Of a DNA stretch of 64,000 nt, positions 41,602-50,509 are shown in pieces. The notes beneath the pieces are model-generated. The model was not told the DNA's origin. It did no database searches and saw only the letters and a list, made by a program, of their open reading frames with translations. The DNA lies in NCBI GenBank assembly GCA_949283235.1, contig CASDRY010000145.1:31781-95780 (forward strand), in the 5' to 3' direction. Position numbers and translations under genes: made by a program. The DNA comes from an uncultured Spirochaetales bacterium. GTDB taxonomy: Bacteria; Spirochaetota; Spirochaetia; Sphaerochaetales; Sphaerochaetaceae. The number at the start of each line of letters is the position of its first letter. Position 1 is the stretch's first letter.

Positions 41602-42637
41602 GGAGGGATTAAAAGCTGACTGGCTCAGCGAAGAAAAGAAAAGAGTCCTTTCGCTGCATCCAGATGCTGAAATCTACCAGATATTCGTCGGGGATGACAG
41701 AGGAGAGGACCTTGATTCAATCCTTTCACAGGCAACACTCTTCTCCTCATTCCGCTTTGTCATGATAAAGCAGTATGAGAACAGGACAGGAAAGGATACC
41801 TACGATAAAGCAATATTGGATTTTCTGGCATCTGGTCAGGATGACGCAGAGTTCGTGATACTCTCTTCAGAGAAATCAAAAGCTAAGATTAATCCCAGAA
41901 TCGCAAATGATAAGAATGTCTCCATCCAGATATTCTGGGAGATGTTCGACAATCAGAAACGTGATTGGATAACAGCTGCATTCGCAAAGGAAGGATACAG
42001 AATAGGAGAAGAAGCAATCGATGAAATCCTCTTCTCCGTGGATAACAATACCGCTGACATGAAGAATCTTGTTTCAGCTCTCTCATTGTTCTTCCATGCA
42101 ACTGATCCATCCAAAACCGAGATAAGAAGCGAGGATGTTGAAAAGTATTCCCTCCAGACAAGGGGGGAAGATGGCAATACCTTATTTCAGGCTATCGCGG
42201 ATATGGATCTTGAAAGAGCGGAGGCAATAGCCAGTTCGATAATGAACTCAGATAATCAAGGTATGATAAAAGCCTATTCAGTAATAGTCTCAAAATTCAG
42301 GATGCTTGAAAGCTTCGAGAAGCTAAGAAGCAGCGGAATGAATGAGAAAAACGCTTTTGATAACGCGGATGCGCTCTCTCCCTACCCTGTCTTCTATCCA
42401 ACAAAGGGAATAAAGGCAAGGGATCAGGCAGTTTTCAGGAAAGCTGCGAAGAACTATCCAGCAGAAGATACTTCAAGAATCATAAAATATCTTGCTGCCA
42501 TGGATAACAGAATCAAGAACACAAGCAGTGAATGGATGAGAATCGTGGTATCATCATTCCTTTCTGATATCATCATCAGGAAAGGAAGAGAGAGCAGAAT
42601 GAACCTTGATTCATCCCCTCTTGAGATTTCAATCTAG
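41576..42637 (+). CDS. holA: DNA polymerase III delta subunit
   Basis: The clamp-loader subunit that opens the beta sliding clamp, 353 residues. Similarity is diffuse, as usual for HolA, but the layout fits: an N-terminal domain with EIYQIFVGDDRGEDLDSILSQ-like segment (split here as IYQIFVGDD and LDSILSQATLFSS), the RFVMIKQYENRTGKD stretch, FVILSSEKSKAKINPR, and a helical C-terminal collar. It starts nine bases after GGAGG within the end of the LexA-like gene and ends overlapping the convergent uvrC by 4 bases. Confidence 0.8.
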   Translation: MNHILLGPEEGLKADWLSEEKKRVLSLHPDAEIYQIFVGDDRGEDLDSILSQATLFSSFRFVMIKQYENRTGKDTYDKAILDFLASGQDDAEFVILSSEKSKAKINPRIANDKNVSIQIFWEMFDNQKRDWITAAFAKEGYRIGEEAIDEILFSVDNNTADMKNLVSALSLFFHATDPSKTEIRSEDVEKYSLQTRGEDGNTLFQAIADMDLERAEAIASSIMNSDNQGMIKAYSVIVSKFRMLESFEKLRSSGMNEKNAFDNADALSPYPVFYPTKGIKARDQAVFRKAAKNYPAEDTSRIIKYLAAMDNRIKNTSSEWMRIVVSSFLSDIIIRKGRESRMNLDSSPLEISI

Positions 42638-44409
42638 AAATTCAGCTTGTGCAACACCCGCTCTGCAACACTTACAGGAATGGATGAGCCTTTTGCAAGC
42701 TCTTCTGCAGATAATGATAGTATAGCTTCAACAGAACCATATTTCTGCATAATACGCTTTGAACGAGCAGGCCCGACTCCTTCAATTGACTCCAAGAGCG
42801 AGAAAGAAGCTTCCCTGCTTCTCATTCTCTGATTGAATGAAGTTGCAAAACGATGGCACTCATCACGAACAGCAATGAGCACTCTAAGACCGGGATTGCT
42901 ATGCTCCAGGAGAAGTGACTCTCTATTCCCAGGGAAGACTATCTCCTCATGTTCCTTTGCAAGTCCGACAACAGGGAAATCAAGATCAAGGGCGGAAAGG
43001 GAATCAAGAGCGGCACTGACCTGGCCTTTGCCGCCATCAACCATTAACAGGTCTGGCATCTCCGCTCCTTCATTGAGAAGCCTCTGATACCTTCTTCCCA
43101 CAGCTTCCCTCATCGACTGGAAATCATCGATCTTTCCATCAAGAGTCTTCATTGAGAAATGCCTGTATTCCTTATTCGAGGGATTTCCATCACGGAATAC
43201 GATAAGAGAGGCAACTGTATACTTTCCAGAAAGCTGAGCTATATCAAAGCCTTCAATATGACGGGGAAGCGTCTTGAGCCCAAGCTCCTTCTGAAGGACT
43301 TCAAGAGCTGGAGTGTTATCTACTTCCTTCAGCCTCTTCTCGACATCTCTTGATGCGTTCTCCCCCGCCATTCTGAGGATCCTGTAATGCTTTCCCTCCT
43401 TAGGCACAGTTATATAAACAGGGGACTTGAGCTCATCATTGAAGTATCTTGAAAGAAGCTCCGTATCTATATCGCAGGAGACGAAAAGCTCCTCTGGAAG
43501 AGTATCCCCGTCACTGTAATACTGGACAAGGAAGGAAAAAAGTGTTTCCGTCTCATCTCCAAGACATTCAGCTCTGTACAAAGCCTTTCCGATTAATCTT
43601 CCCGAGCGGAACTGCATTATAGAGATCGTGCAGAGATAGCTTCTCATCTCGATAGCCACATAGTCCCTGCTGTCTCCTGTGAAATCCTGCACCATCTGGT
43701 TCTTCTGCATCACAGTCAGAGCCTGCATCTGATCTCGCTTTCTGGCAGCTGTCTCAAAATCCAGCTCCTTGGCGGCTTTCTGCATCTCCCGCTCGACCTG
43801 CTTTATCATGGAAGAATCATCCCCTGAAAGGAAATCCTCAACCTGCTTCACATACTGACCATAGTCTTTCTCGGAAATAGCTCCAATGCATGGTCCTGAA
43901 CATTTATGGATATGATAATACAAACAAGGTGTCTTCCTTGGCTTCAAAGGTCCTGCGCAATGCCTTAAAGGATAATTATCCTCGACCATCTTCAGATAAG
44001 TATCTAGCCTCATTCCATCAGGATATGGCCCGAAGTATTTCGATCCATCCTTTATGACTCTTCTTGTCTTGTATATCCTTGGAAAAGCCTCCTTCGTGAT
44101 TCTTATAACAGGATAGCTTTTCCCATCCTTCAGAAGGATGTTGTAGTGCGGATTGTATTTCTTGATCAGATTATTCTCGAGAATGAGCGCTTCATATTCA
44201 TTGCCTGTTATGACGTAATCTATATTTACGATCTTCTCGACAAGTGCAGCTGTCTTAGCGTTTCTATTAGGGAGGAAATAGGAAGAAACTCTCCTTTTAA
44301 GGTTCTTAGCCTTTCCGACATAGATTACAGTTCCTTCCTTGTTCTTCATAAGATAACAGCCCGGATTCTCCGGAAGCTGTCTTGCAATATCTCGAGCGCT
44401 TTCAGCCAT
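42634..44409 (-). CDS. uvrC: Excinuclease ABC subunit C
   Basis: The dual-incision nuclease of nucleotide excision repair, 591 residues. The N-terminal GIY-YIG domain shows PGCYLMKNKEGTVIYVGKAKNLKRR, followed by the CxxC-x-type region CAGPLKPRKTPCLYYHIHKCSGPC, a UVR motif (MQKAAKELDFETAARKRDQM), the RNase H-like endonuclease with GFDIAQLSGKYTVASLIVF and LMVDGGKGQVSAAL, and a C-terminal helix-hairpin-helix pair (SIEGVGPARSKRIMQKYG). Its ATG is 6 bases behind TATTCT. It is divergent from the SPL-like gene, 50 bases away. Confidence 0.97.
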   Translation of the reverse strand: MAESARDIARQLPENPGCYLMKNKEGTVIYVGKAKNLKRRVSSYFLPNRNAKTAALVEKIVNIDYVITGNEYEALILENNLIKKYNPHYNILLKDGKSYPVIRITKEAFPRIYKTRRVIKDGSKYFGPYPDGMRLDTYLKMVEDNYPLRHCAGPLKPRKTPCLYYHIHKCSGPCIGAISEKDYGQYVKQVEDFLSGDDSSMIKQVEREMQKAAKELDFETAARKRDQMQALTVMQKNQMVQDFTGDSRDYVAIEMRSYLCTISIMQFRSGRLIGKALYRAECLGDETETLFSFLVQYYSDGDTLPEELFVSCDIDTELLSRYFNDELKSPVYITVPKEGKHYRILRMAGENASRDVEKRLKEVDNTPALEVLQKELGLKTLPRHIEGFDIAQLSGKYTVASLIVFRDGNPSNKEYRHFSMKTLDGKIDDFQSMREAVGRRYQRLLNEGAEMPDLLMVDGGKGQVSAALDSLSALDLDFPVVGLAKEHEEIVFPGNRESLLLEHSNPGLRVLIAVRDECHRFATSFNQRMRSREASFSLLESIEGVGPARSKRIMQKYGSVEAILSLSAEELAKGSSIPVSVAERVLHKLNF

Positions 44410-44459
44410 AGTGAGAGAATAGCTTCACCAAACAACTTTGGCAACGCTATAATCCAGAT
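44410..44459. promoter_or_regulatory. Divergent leaderless promoters of uvrC and the SPL-like gene
   Basis: TATTCT (44421-44416, minus) ends 6 bases before the uvrC ATG and TATAAT (44448-44453, plus) ends 6 bases before the SPL-like ATG. With 50 bases between starts the -35 regions must overlap, so these two repair genes could be co-regulated. Confidence 0.55.
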
Positions 44460-45686
44460 ATGACGGCATTAGATGAGCTTGTAGCTTCTTTCCCGGAAGA
44501 ATCAAAGATAGGTATCAATGAACTTTTCAACCGCTTTCATTTCACAGAAAGCCAGAAGCTGGAAATAGCAAAAGATGAAGCAGACCTGAGGCAATGGAAG
44601 GAGAAGTCTTTTCTGGAGCTTGCTGACTATAATTCGATTGAAAACAGGAAAGACGGCAGAAAGGGAGATGCATATCTTTCACAGCAGCGCTTATACATGA
44701 AGAAACTCAGAAGCGGAGAGACAGATTACTCCTCTTTCTCTCCACGTGTTCATCCAAGACTGAAATACAGAACGGAGTTTATTGATAAACAAATAGTTCT
44801 GGGTCGCTGTCCTTGCCCTGTGGATGGAGAGAAGACAAGATGCTGTAAGCTCACAACGATGGACCCAGTAGAGCAATGTGCGTTCTCCTGCTCCTATTGC
44901 TCTGTCCAGTCATTCTACAGCGAGAAGGAGATACATGCTGTAAGAAATCTTAAAAGCCAGCTTGATAACCTGTCCATTCCCGAGGGAGTATGGCATATAG
45001 GGACTGGTCAGGCTTCAGATTCAATTCTCCTAGGTGATGATTATGGAACGCTCTCAGCGCTCTCTGATTTCGCAGAGAAGCATGAAGATATAATAATCGA
45101 GCTTAAGAGCAAGAGCGGAAGGAATGTCTTCAAGGACAGGAAGTATCCTAGGAATATGTTCTTCACATGGTCCTTGAATGCCCCGACAATAATCGAGAAG
45201 GAAGAGCATCTCACAGCCTCGCTTGAGAAGAGGATTGAGAACGCGGAGAGAGCTAGAGATAATGGCAATCTTGTTGGTTTTCATATCCATCCGATGGTTT
45301 ATTTCAAAGGGTGGGATGAGGAGTATCCGAAGATAGCTGAACTTTTAGAGTCAAGATTCTCTCCAGAGGACATCGCGATGATAAGCATCGGTACTCTCAC
45401 ATTCACGAAAGCGGTACTCAGAAAGCTAAGGGAGAATGGAGAGGAATCGAGAGTGCTGGAGATGGAACTTACCCCTGCTGCGGGGAAATTCTCCTATCCA
45501 CTGGAAATCAAGGAAAAGATGTTCCGCACTGTCTATACCTCATTCTCAGAACATTTCAGGAAAAACATCTTCTTCTATCTCTGCATGGAAGATCCATCTC
45601 TATGGCCCTCCGTATTGGAACGTGAATACAGCTCTGACAAGGAATTCGAGATGGATATGAAGAAGAATTACTTCAGCAAGCTATGA
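44460..45686 (+). CDS. Spore photoproduct lyase-family radical SAM protein
   Basis: A 408-residue radical-SAM enzyme. The cluster motif is CAFSCSYCSVQSFYSE near residue 139, preceded by another Cys-rich patch (LGRCPCPVDGEKTRCCKL) at about 116-133. HIGTGQASDSILLGDDYG, IIELKSKSGRN and FTWSLNAPTIIEKEE recall the SPL core that reverses spore thymine dimers. The organism type suggested here does not form spores, so the substrate may be another lesion or modified nucleotide. Divergence from uvrC supports a repair role. The C-terminal half is conserved in style but unassigned. Confidence 0.78.
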   Translation: MTALDELVASFPEESKIGINELFNRFHFTESQKLEIAKDEADLRQWKEKSFLELADYNSIENRKDGRKGDAYLSQQRLYMKKLRSGETDYSSFSPRVHPRLKYRTEFIDKQIVLGRCPCPVDGEKTRCCKLTTMDPVEQCAFSCSYCSVQSFYSEKEIHAVRNLKSQLDNLSIPEGVWHIGTGQASDSILLGDDYGTLSALSDFAEKHEDIIIELKSKSGRNVFKDRKYPRNMFFTWSLNAPTIIEKEEHLTASLEKRIENAERARDNGNLVGFHIHPMVYFKGWDEEYPKIAELLESRFSPEDIAMISIGTLTFTKAVLRKLRENGEESRVLEMELTPAAGKFSYPLEIKEKMFRTVYTSFSEHFRKNIFFYLCMEDPSLWPSVLEREYSSDKEFEMDMKKNYFSKL

Positions 45687-45746
45687 AAAGAAAAATTCCA
45701 TCTAGGATGGTGGAATAGCAAGCTTTCATGACCTTTTCATCTAAGG

Positions 45747-46041
45747 GTATCGAGTTTATATGATACAGATTAATGGGTAATGTAAGGAATTCATCACTTG
45801 TCGATACCTCAAAGCTCCCAGATAAGAATGAGATTAACGGGTATCCGAGACGCTCATAAATGCACTTGACGACATAACAGTTGAACGGAAAGATCAGATT
45901 AGAAAAGCTTTAGACCTATTTCGTGATACAAAACTGGATTATATTGATTGCCTGCTGCTTGCGGGCTACATATCAGATGGAAATGATTTCACATCATTCG
46001 ACAAGAAGCTGATAGCCCGGAAAAAGAACACGATCTCCTAA
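45747..46041 (+). pseudogene. Decayed VapC-like PIN-domain toxin gene
   Basis: The open part, 45838-46041, encodes 67 residues matching the back half of the intact toxin at 9157: ALDDITVERKDQIRKAL, then TKLDYIDCLLLAGY and FTSFDKKLIARKK align with its ALLDDIEIERKEVIAEAL, PKLDYVDCLYLT and VLTLDKKLARQLKK. Upstream the match breaks into other frames with stops; GATACAGATTAA near 45761 echoes the DTNY start. There is no intact N-terminus and no antitoxin gene. The remaining bases 45687-45746 hold only a short ATTCCATC inverted repeat. Confidence 0.8.
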
Positions 46042-46065
46042 ATCCATATTCCCTGAGAAACTTAA

Positions 46066-46088
46066 TGCCAGGCTTTCACCGCCTGGCA
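46066..46088 (-). terminator. Probable terminator of the arg operon
   Basis: A perfect GCCAGGC/GCCTGGC stem with a 7-base loop lies 12 bases after the argD stop codon. The following tract on the minus strand (ATTAAGTTTCTC) is only moderately T-rich. Confidence 0.55.
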
Positions 46089-46099
46089 GACATCATTTT

Positions 46100-47284
46100 T
46101 CAGCTTAATGCTGCAAGTGATTTATCAACAATTGCGATCGCCTTGTCGATATCCTCCTTGGTTGCAATCAAAGGTGGAATGAAACGAAGGACAGTATATC
46201 CAGCGGAACATACAAGAAGACCATTCTTCATGCATTCTGAGATTACATCACGAGGATTTATCTTCAGCTCAATTCCCCTCATATAACCCATACCACGTGC
46301 GCTTATGCAAAGCTCTGGGTATTTCTCGACTATCTCATCAAGCTTCTTTCCAAGATACTCTCCATTGATTTCGACAGACTTTGAGAGCTCGGGCAGCTTT
46401 GACAGCACTACCTCTGCAAGCGCTGATGACGCGACATTGCCACCGAATGTGGCTGCATGATCGCCAGGGGAGAATATACCCTTTGCCTTCGTGAAAGCAA
46501 CAGCTGCTCCCATAGGAAGGCCTCCTCCTATTGCTTTCGCAAGCGTCATGATATCTGGCTTGATGCCATAATGCTGGAAACAGAAAGGCTTTCCTGTACG
46601 TCCAAGTCCACACTGAACCTCATCAAAAATCAGAAGTGCATCATGCTCATCCGCAATCTTTCTGAGTCCTGTAAGGAACTCAGGCTGGGCAGGTATTATT
46701 CCGCCTTCTCCCTGAAGCGGTTCCACGATAATAGCGGCAGTATGCTCATCAGCAAGAGCCTTTACAGAATCCAGGTTATTGAATTCTCCATAGACCACAT
46801 CAGGAAGCATCGGGGCAAATCCCTTATGATACTTATCCTGACCAGTTACTGTAACGGCCCCATATGTACGTCCATGGAATGAGTGCTGGAATGAGATTAT
46901 GACGCTCTTTCCCTTAGCTGAACCATACTTTCTAGCCATCTTAAGAGCTGCTTCATTAGCCTCCGCGCCGCTGTTGCAGAAGAAGACCTCCTCGGAGCCT
47001 GCCAATTCATTAAGCATAGCAGCTGCATGAACCGCATGGCTGTTATAGTAGAGGTTTGATGTATGGAATACACCGCTCTCGATAACAGAAAAGAGTGCTT
47101 TCTTCTCATCCTCATTTCCATAACCAAGGGCATTTACAGCGATTCCAGCAACGAAATCAAGATATTCCTTGCCATCCTCATCTGTAAGAACAATTCCCTT
47201 CCCGCTTTTAATTGCAATCGGGAACTGGGAATAATTTGACATATAATTTTTCTTGCCGAGTTCTACGATATCCTTATTAGCCAT
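46100..47284 (-). CDS. argD: Acetylornithine aminotransferase
   Basis: Transfers an amino group from glutamate to N-acetylglutamate semialdehyde in arginine synthesis. The 394-residue PLP enzyme shows NSGAEANEAALKMARKYG, the HGRTYGAVTVTG segment, the cofactor Asp in LLIFDEVQCGLGRTG, and the PLP lysine in MTLAKAIGGGLPMGA. The ATG at 47284 has GGAGG nine bases upstream and overlaps the argB stop by 8 bases. It ends the argCJBD operon. Related ArgD/GabT enzymes can use other substrates, but the context fixes the role. Confidence 0.96.
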   Translation of the reverse strand: MANKDIVELGKKNYMSNYSQFPIAIKSGKGIVLTDEDGKEYLDFVAGIAVNALGYGNEDEKKALFSVIESGVFHTSNLYYNSHAVHAAAMLNELAGSEEVFFCNSGAEANEAALKMARKYGSAKGKSVIISFQHSFHGRTYGAVTVTGQDKYHKGFAPMLPDVVYGEFNNLDSVKALADEHTAAIIVEPLQGEGGIIPAQPEFLTGLRKIADEHDALLIFDEVQCGLGRTGKPFCFQHYGIKPDIMTLAKAIGGGLPMGAAVAFTKAKGIFSPGDHAATFGGNVASSALAEVVLSKLPELSKSVEINGEYLGKKLDEIVEKYPELCISARGMGYMRGIELKINPRDVISECMKNGLLVCSAGYTVLRFIPPLIATKEDIDKAIAIVDKSLAALS

Positions 47285-48158
47285 ATATACCCTCCGGTGT
47301 GAGCATTGTTCCAATACCTTCAGCGGTGAAGATCTCGAGAAGTATCGAATGCGGTAGGCGTCCATCGAGAACATGGACGGATTTAACTCCATTCCTGATA
47401 GCATCCAGACAGCACTCAACCTTAGGAATCATTCCCCCTTTTATGGTTCCATCTGCGATGAGGTCAATTGCTTCCTTTGCGTTCATTCTTCTTATTATGG
47501 ATTTCGGATCATCTTTATCACGAAGAATACCCTCAACATCTGTCATGAATACCAGTTTCTGGGCATTAAGCGCTCCTGCGATAGCTGATGCGGCATAATC
47601 CGCATTCACATTGTATGTCTGAGAAAACGCATCAACCCCCACTGGTGATATAACAGGAACGAAATCAGCTTTGAGGAGAGTATCGATGAGAGTGCTATCA
47701 ACACGCTCTATCTCTCCGACAAACCCAAGATCCCTTCCCTTCTCGTCTACTTTCTTCTTTGCGACAAGAGTATGACCATCCTTTCCATTAATACCGCATG
47801 CCCTTATTCCGACAGACTCGAGGTTCTCAACAAGACTTTTGCCGATGGAACCTGAAAGCACCATCTCCGCAACATGAGCAGTCTCTGCATCTGTCACACG
47901 AAGTCCATCTACAAACAATGTCTCCTTTCCCATTTTCTCGAGTGTGGCTGTTATCTCCTTGCCACCACCATGTACTATTATTGGATTGAGGCCCAGGTAC
48001 TTCAGCATCGCAACATCTTTGATGACAGCTTTCTTGAGCCTTTCATCAATCATTGCAGAGCCACCATATTTAATAACTACAGTCTCTCCGGCGAACTTTC
48101 TGACATATGGAATAGCTTCTAGGAGAATCTCAGCTTTTGCCTGTTCTTTCTCGTACAT
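47277..48158 (-). CDS. argB: Acetylglutamate kinase
   Basis: Phosphorylates N-acetylglutamate, the second committed step to arginine. The 293-residue protein has the amino-acid-kinase fold: VIKYGGSAM, IVHGGGKEITATL, GLRVTDAETAHVAEMVL, and the ATP-site region LVFMTDVEGILRDK. The N-terminal helix ahead of the fold (EQAKAEILLEAIPYVRKF) is the type found in arginine-inhibited, hexameric kinases, so feedback control is likely. The ATG at 48158 lies four bases after AGGAGC and one base beyond the argJ stop. Confidence 0.96.
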   Translation of the reverse strand: MYEKEQAKAEILLEAIPYVRKFAGETVVIKYGGSAMIDERLKKAVIKDVAMLKYLGLNPIIVHGGGKEITATLEKMGKETLFVDGLRVTDAETAHVAEMVLSGSIGKSLVENLESVGIRACGINGKDGHTLVAKKKVDEKGRDLGFVGEIERVDSTLIDTLLKADFVPVISPVGVDAFSQTYNVNADYAASAIAGALNAQKLVFMTDVEGILRDKDDPKSIIRRMNAKEAIDLIADGTIKGGMIPKVECCLDAIRNGVKSVHVLDGRLPHSILLEIFTAEGIGTMLTPEGIYG

Positions 48159-48159
48159 A

Positions 48160-49374
48160 TCAGCTCCTGTAATCACCATTGATTTTCACATACTCATATG
48201 TAAGATCACAGCCCCAGGCTGTGGCTTTCCCGCTTCCCTGATGGCAATCAGCCGTGACTGTTATCTCCTTCTCAAGAAGAATCTCCTTGGCTTTCTCCTC
48301 GCTGAAAGGAAGTGGTTCACCACCTTTTACTGTCTCTATTGTCCCCTTTGCAGATGAGAAGGAAAGATCCACAAGAGATGGGTCGAAATCAGCACCGGAA
48401 TACCCCATAGCACAGAGTATTCTTCCCCAGTTCGCATCGGAGCCGAAGAATGCGGCCTTCACAAGGGAAGATGAGATTACAGCTCTTGCAAGAATCTTTG
48501 CATCCTTTTTCGAAAGAGCATTCACGACATTCATCTCTATGAATCTGCCAGCACCCTCGCCATCCCTTGTAATAAGCTTCGCAAGCGTTCCAAGCACATA
48601 GCGGAAAGCTTCCTCGAATTCCTCATACTCCTTGGTCCCGAAGAGAATCTCATCATTTCCAGCTAAGCCATTTGCAAGAACGATGCAGCTATCATTAGTT
48701 GAGGTATCTCCATCAACGGAAATCATATTGAATGTATCCTCAACGGTATTTCCCAGCATCTTCTGCAATGTCTCCTTGCTTATAACAGCATCTGTTGTTA
48801 TGAAAGCAAGCATTGTTGCCATATTCGGATGAATCATTCCAGAGCCTTTAGCCATACCGCCTATTGTCACCTTCTTCTCACCAAAGCTGAGAGTTACCGA
48901 GGCTTCTTTTCTGAATGTATCAGTTGTGCAGATAGCTTCAGCTGCACTCTCAGAACCGTCTTCTGAAAGAATAGGCACCAGCTTCTCCACCCCGCTCTTT
49001 ATCTTGGACATATCCAAAGGGACACCTATGACACCTGTTGAAGAAACATAGACCTTCCCTTTCTCAGTTCCAAGAAGAGAAGCGGCAAATGCCGCTGTCT
49101 CCTCAGCATCAAGAAGACCTTTCTCTCCTGTGCATGCATTGGCGTTACCGCTATTCACGACAATTGCCTTGGCTTTTCCGCTCTTGGTAATTCCCTGATC
49201 CCAGATTACAGGAGCGGCTTTAACCTTATTAGTTGTATAGACTCCAGCTGTGACTGCATCTACAGCGGAGACAATCATAGCCATATCCTTCTTAGCCTTT
49301 TTCAGTCCTGCATGTATTCCAGCTGCTTTGAAGCCCTTTGCCGATGTGACTCCACCATCTATTATCTCAAACAT
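48160..49374 (-). CDS. argJ: Bifunctional glutamate N-acetyltransferase/ornithine acetyltransferase
   Basis: Recycles the acetyl group from acetylornithine to glutamate, and may also make acetylglutamate from acetyl-CoA. The 404-residue precursor cleaves itself before the nucleophile Thr187 in HPNMATMLAFITTDA. Other markers are VVNSGNANACTG and SVDGDTSTNDSC. The ATG at 49374 has GGAGG five bases upstream; a longer reading would enter argC. Its presence means the cyclic arginine pathway operates without ArgA or ArgE. Confidence 0.96.
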   Translation of the reverse strand: MFEIIDGGVTSAKGFKAAGIHAGLKKAKKDMAMIVSAVDAVTAGVYTTNKVKAAPVIWDQGITKSGKAKAIVVNSGNANACTGEKGLLDAEETAAFAASLLGTEKGKVYVSSTGVIGVPLDMSKIKSGVEKLVPILSEDGSESAAEAICTTDTFRKEASVTLSFGEKKVTIGGMAKGSGMIHPNMATMLAFITTDAVISKETLQKMLGNTVEDTFNMISVDGDTSTNDSCIVLANGLAGNDEILFGTKEYEEFEEAFRYVLGTLAKLITRDGEGAGRFIEMNVVNALSKKDAKILARAVISSSLVKAAFFGSDANWGRILCAMGYSGADFDPSLVDLSFSSAKGTIETVKGGEPLPFSEEKAKEILLEKEITVTADCHQGSGKATAWGCDLTYEYVKINGDYRS

Positions 49375-49387
49375 AAATACCTCCAAA

Positions 49388-50422
49388 TCAGAATGGACAG
49401 CCTGCTGCTCTATCCAGTCCTTCTGTCTCATCTAGACCAAAAGCTATATTCATATTCTGCACAGCCTGTCCTGCTGCACCTTTCACAAGATTATCTATAG
49501 CTCCCATCGCTATGATATTCCCTGTACGCTTATCTACGGAGTATGAGATATCAACAAGATTGGTACCTTTGACATATCGTGTCTCCGGAGGAGCAGAGAG
49601 AAGCCTTACAAAAGGCTCATCAGCATAGATTGAATATGCTTCCTTGATATCTTCATCACTTACACCTTTTTTCAGCCGTGCATAGCACACGGAGAGTATG
49701 CCCCTGTTCATCGGGACAAGATGAGGAGTGAACTGCAGCACTATATCCATTCCGGCAGCTTCGGAAAGCTCCTGCTCTATTTCTGGAGTATGCCTATGCG
49801 TTGTTACTCCATATGCCTTGATCGATTCATTGACCTCACAGAAAAGGGATGTAAGCTTCTCTCCTCTTCCAGAACCTGAAGTTCCGCTCTTTGCATCGAT
49901 TATTATCCCATCTGTTTCTATAAGGGAGTTCTTCACGAGTGGATAGAGAGTCATTATCGAGCAGGTTGTATAGCACCCAGGATTAGCAATAAGCCTCTTT
50001 CCTTTTATCGCATCGCGATGTATTTCAGGAAGTCCATATACAGCTTCCTTTAAAAGAGATGGTGCATGATGCTCTGTCTTATACCATGTCTCATATGTAG
50101 TTTTATCATGGAGGCGGAAATCAGCACCAAGATCTATTACGACAGCTTTTGCAAGAATCTCTTTTGTAACAAGCGATGAAGCAAGACCTGCAGGGAGGGA
50201 TAGGAATATGACATCAGCTTCTTCTGCAGCTTTCGAGATATCATCCTCGCGAAGGACCATATCACAGATTCCTTTCATTCCTGGATAGATATCAGAGAAT
50301 TTCTTTCCTGCATATGAGTGCGATGCGGGATATGTTATCTCCGCTTCAGGGTGCCCCGAAAGGATTCTCATAAGCTCCGCACCAGCGTATCCTGTAGCTC
50401 CAAGTATAGCTGCCTTAATCAT
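49388..50422 (-). CDS. argC: N-acetyl-gamma-glutamyl-phosphate reductase
   Basis: Reduces acetylglutamyl phosphate with NADPH. The 344-residue enzyme has the Rossmann start AILGATGYAGAELMRIL, the catalytic cysteine in IANPGCYTTCSIMTLYPL, and HTPEIEQEL with the active-site His. It is first in the argCJBD operon, with GGAGGAG six bases before its ATG, a TATAAT box at 50451-50446 and several ArgR-type boxes upstream, so it should be repressed by arginine. Confidence 0.97.
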   Translation of the reverse strand: MIKAAILGATGYAGAELMRILSGHPEAEITYPASHSYAGKKFSDIYPGMKGICDMVLREDDISKAAEEADVIFLSLPAGLASSLVTKEILAKAVVIDLGADFRLHDKTTYETWYKTEHHAPSLLKEAVYGLPEIHRDAIKGKRLIANPGCYTTCSIMTLYPLVKNSLIETDGIIIDAKSGTSGSGRGEKLTSLFCEVNESIKAYGVTTHRHTPEIEQELSEAAGMDIVLQFTPHLVPMNRGILSVCYARLKKGVSDEDIKEAYSIYADEPFVRLLSAPPETRYVKGTNLVDISYSVDKRTGNIIAMGAIDNLVKGAAGQAVQNMNIAFGLDETEGLDRAAGCPF

Positions 50423-50445
50423 GACTCCTCCTAGATTACGGCATA

Positions 50446-50506
50446 ATTATACACGAATATGCATGTTATGCTACTAGTTATGCATAAATATTTAAAAATT
50501 TATGAA
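50446..50506 (-). promoter_or_regulatory. argC promoter with ArgR-type boxes
   Basis: TATAAT (50451-50446) is preceded on this strand by several degenerate ARG-box sequences: ATATGCATGTTATGC at about 50457-50471, and TTATGCATAAATATT followed by TTTATGAATAATT at about 50478-50503. The same TATGCATA motif recurs before argR at 63.3 kb. ARG boxes in E. coli and Bacillus have closely similar AT-rich palindromic cores. Confidence 0.6.
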
Positions 50507-50509
50507 TAA

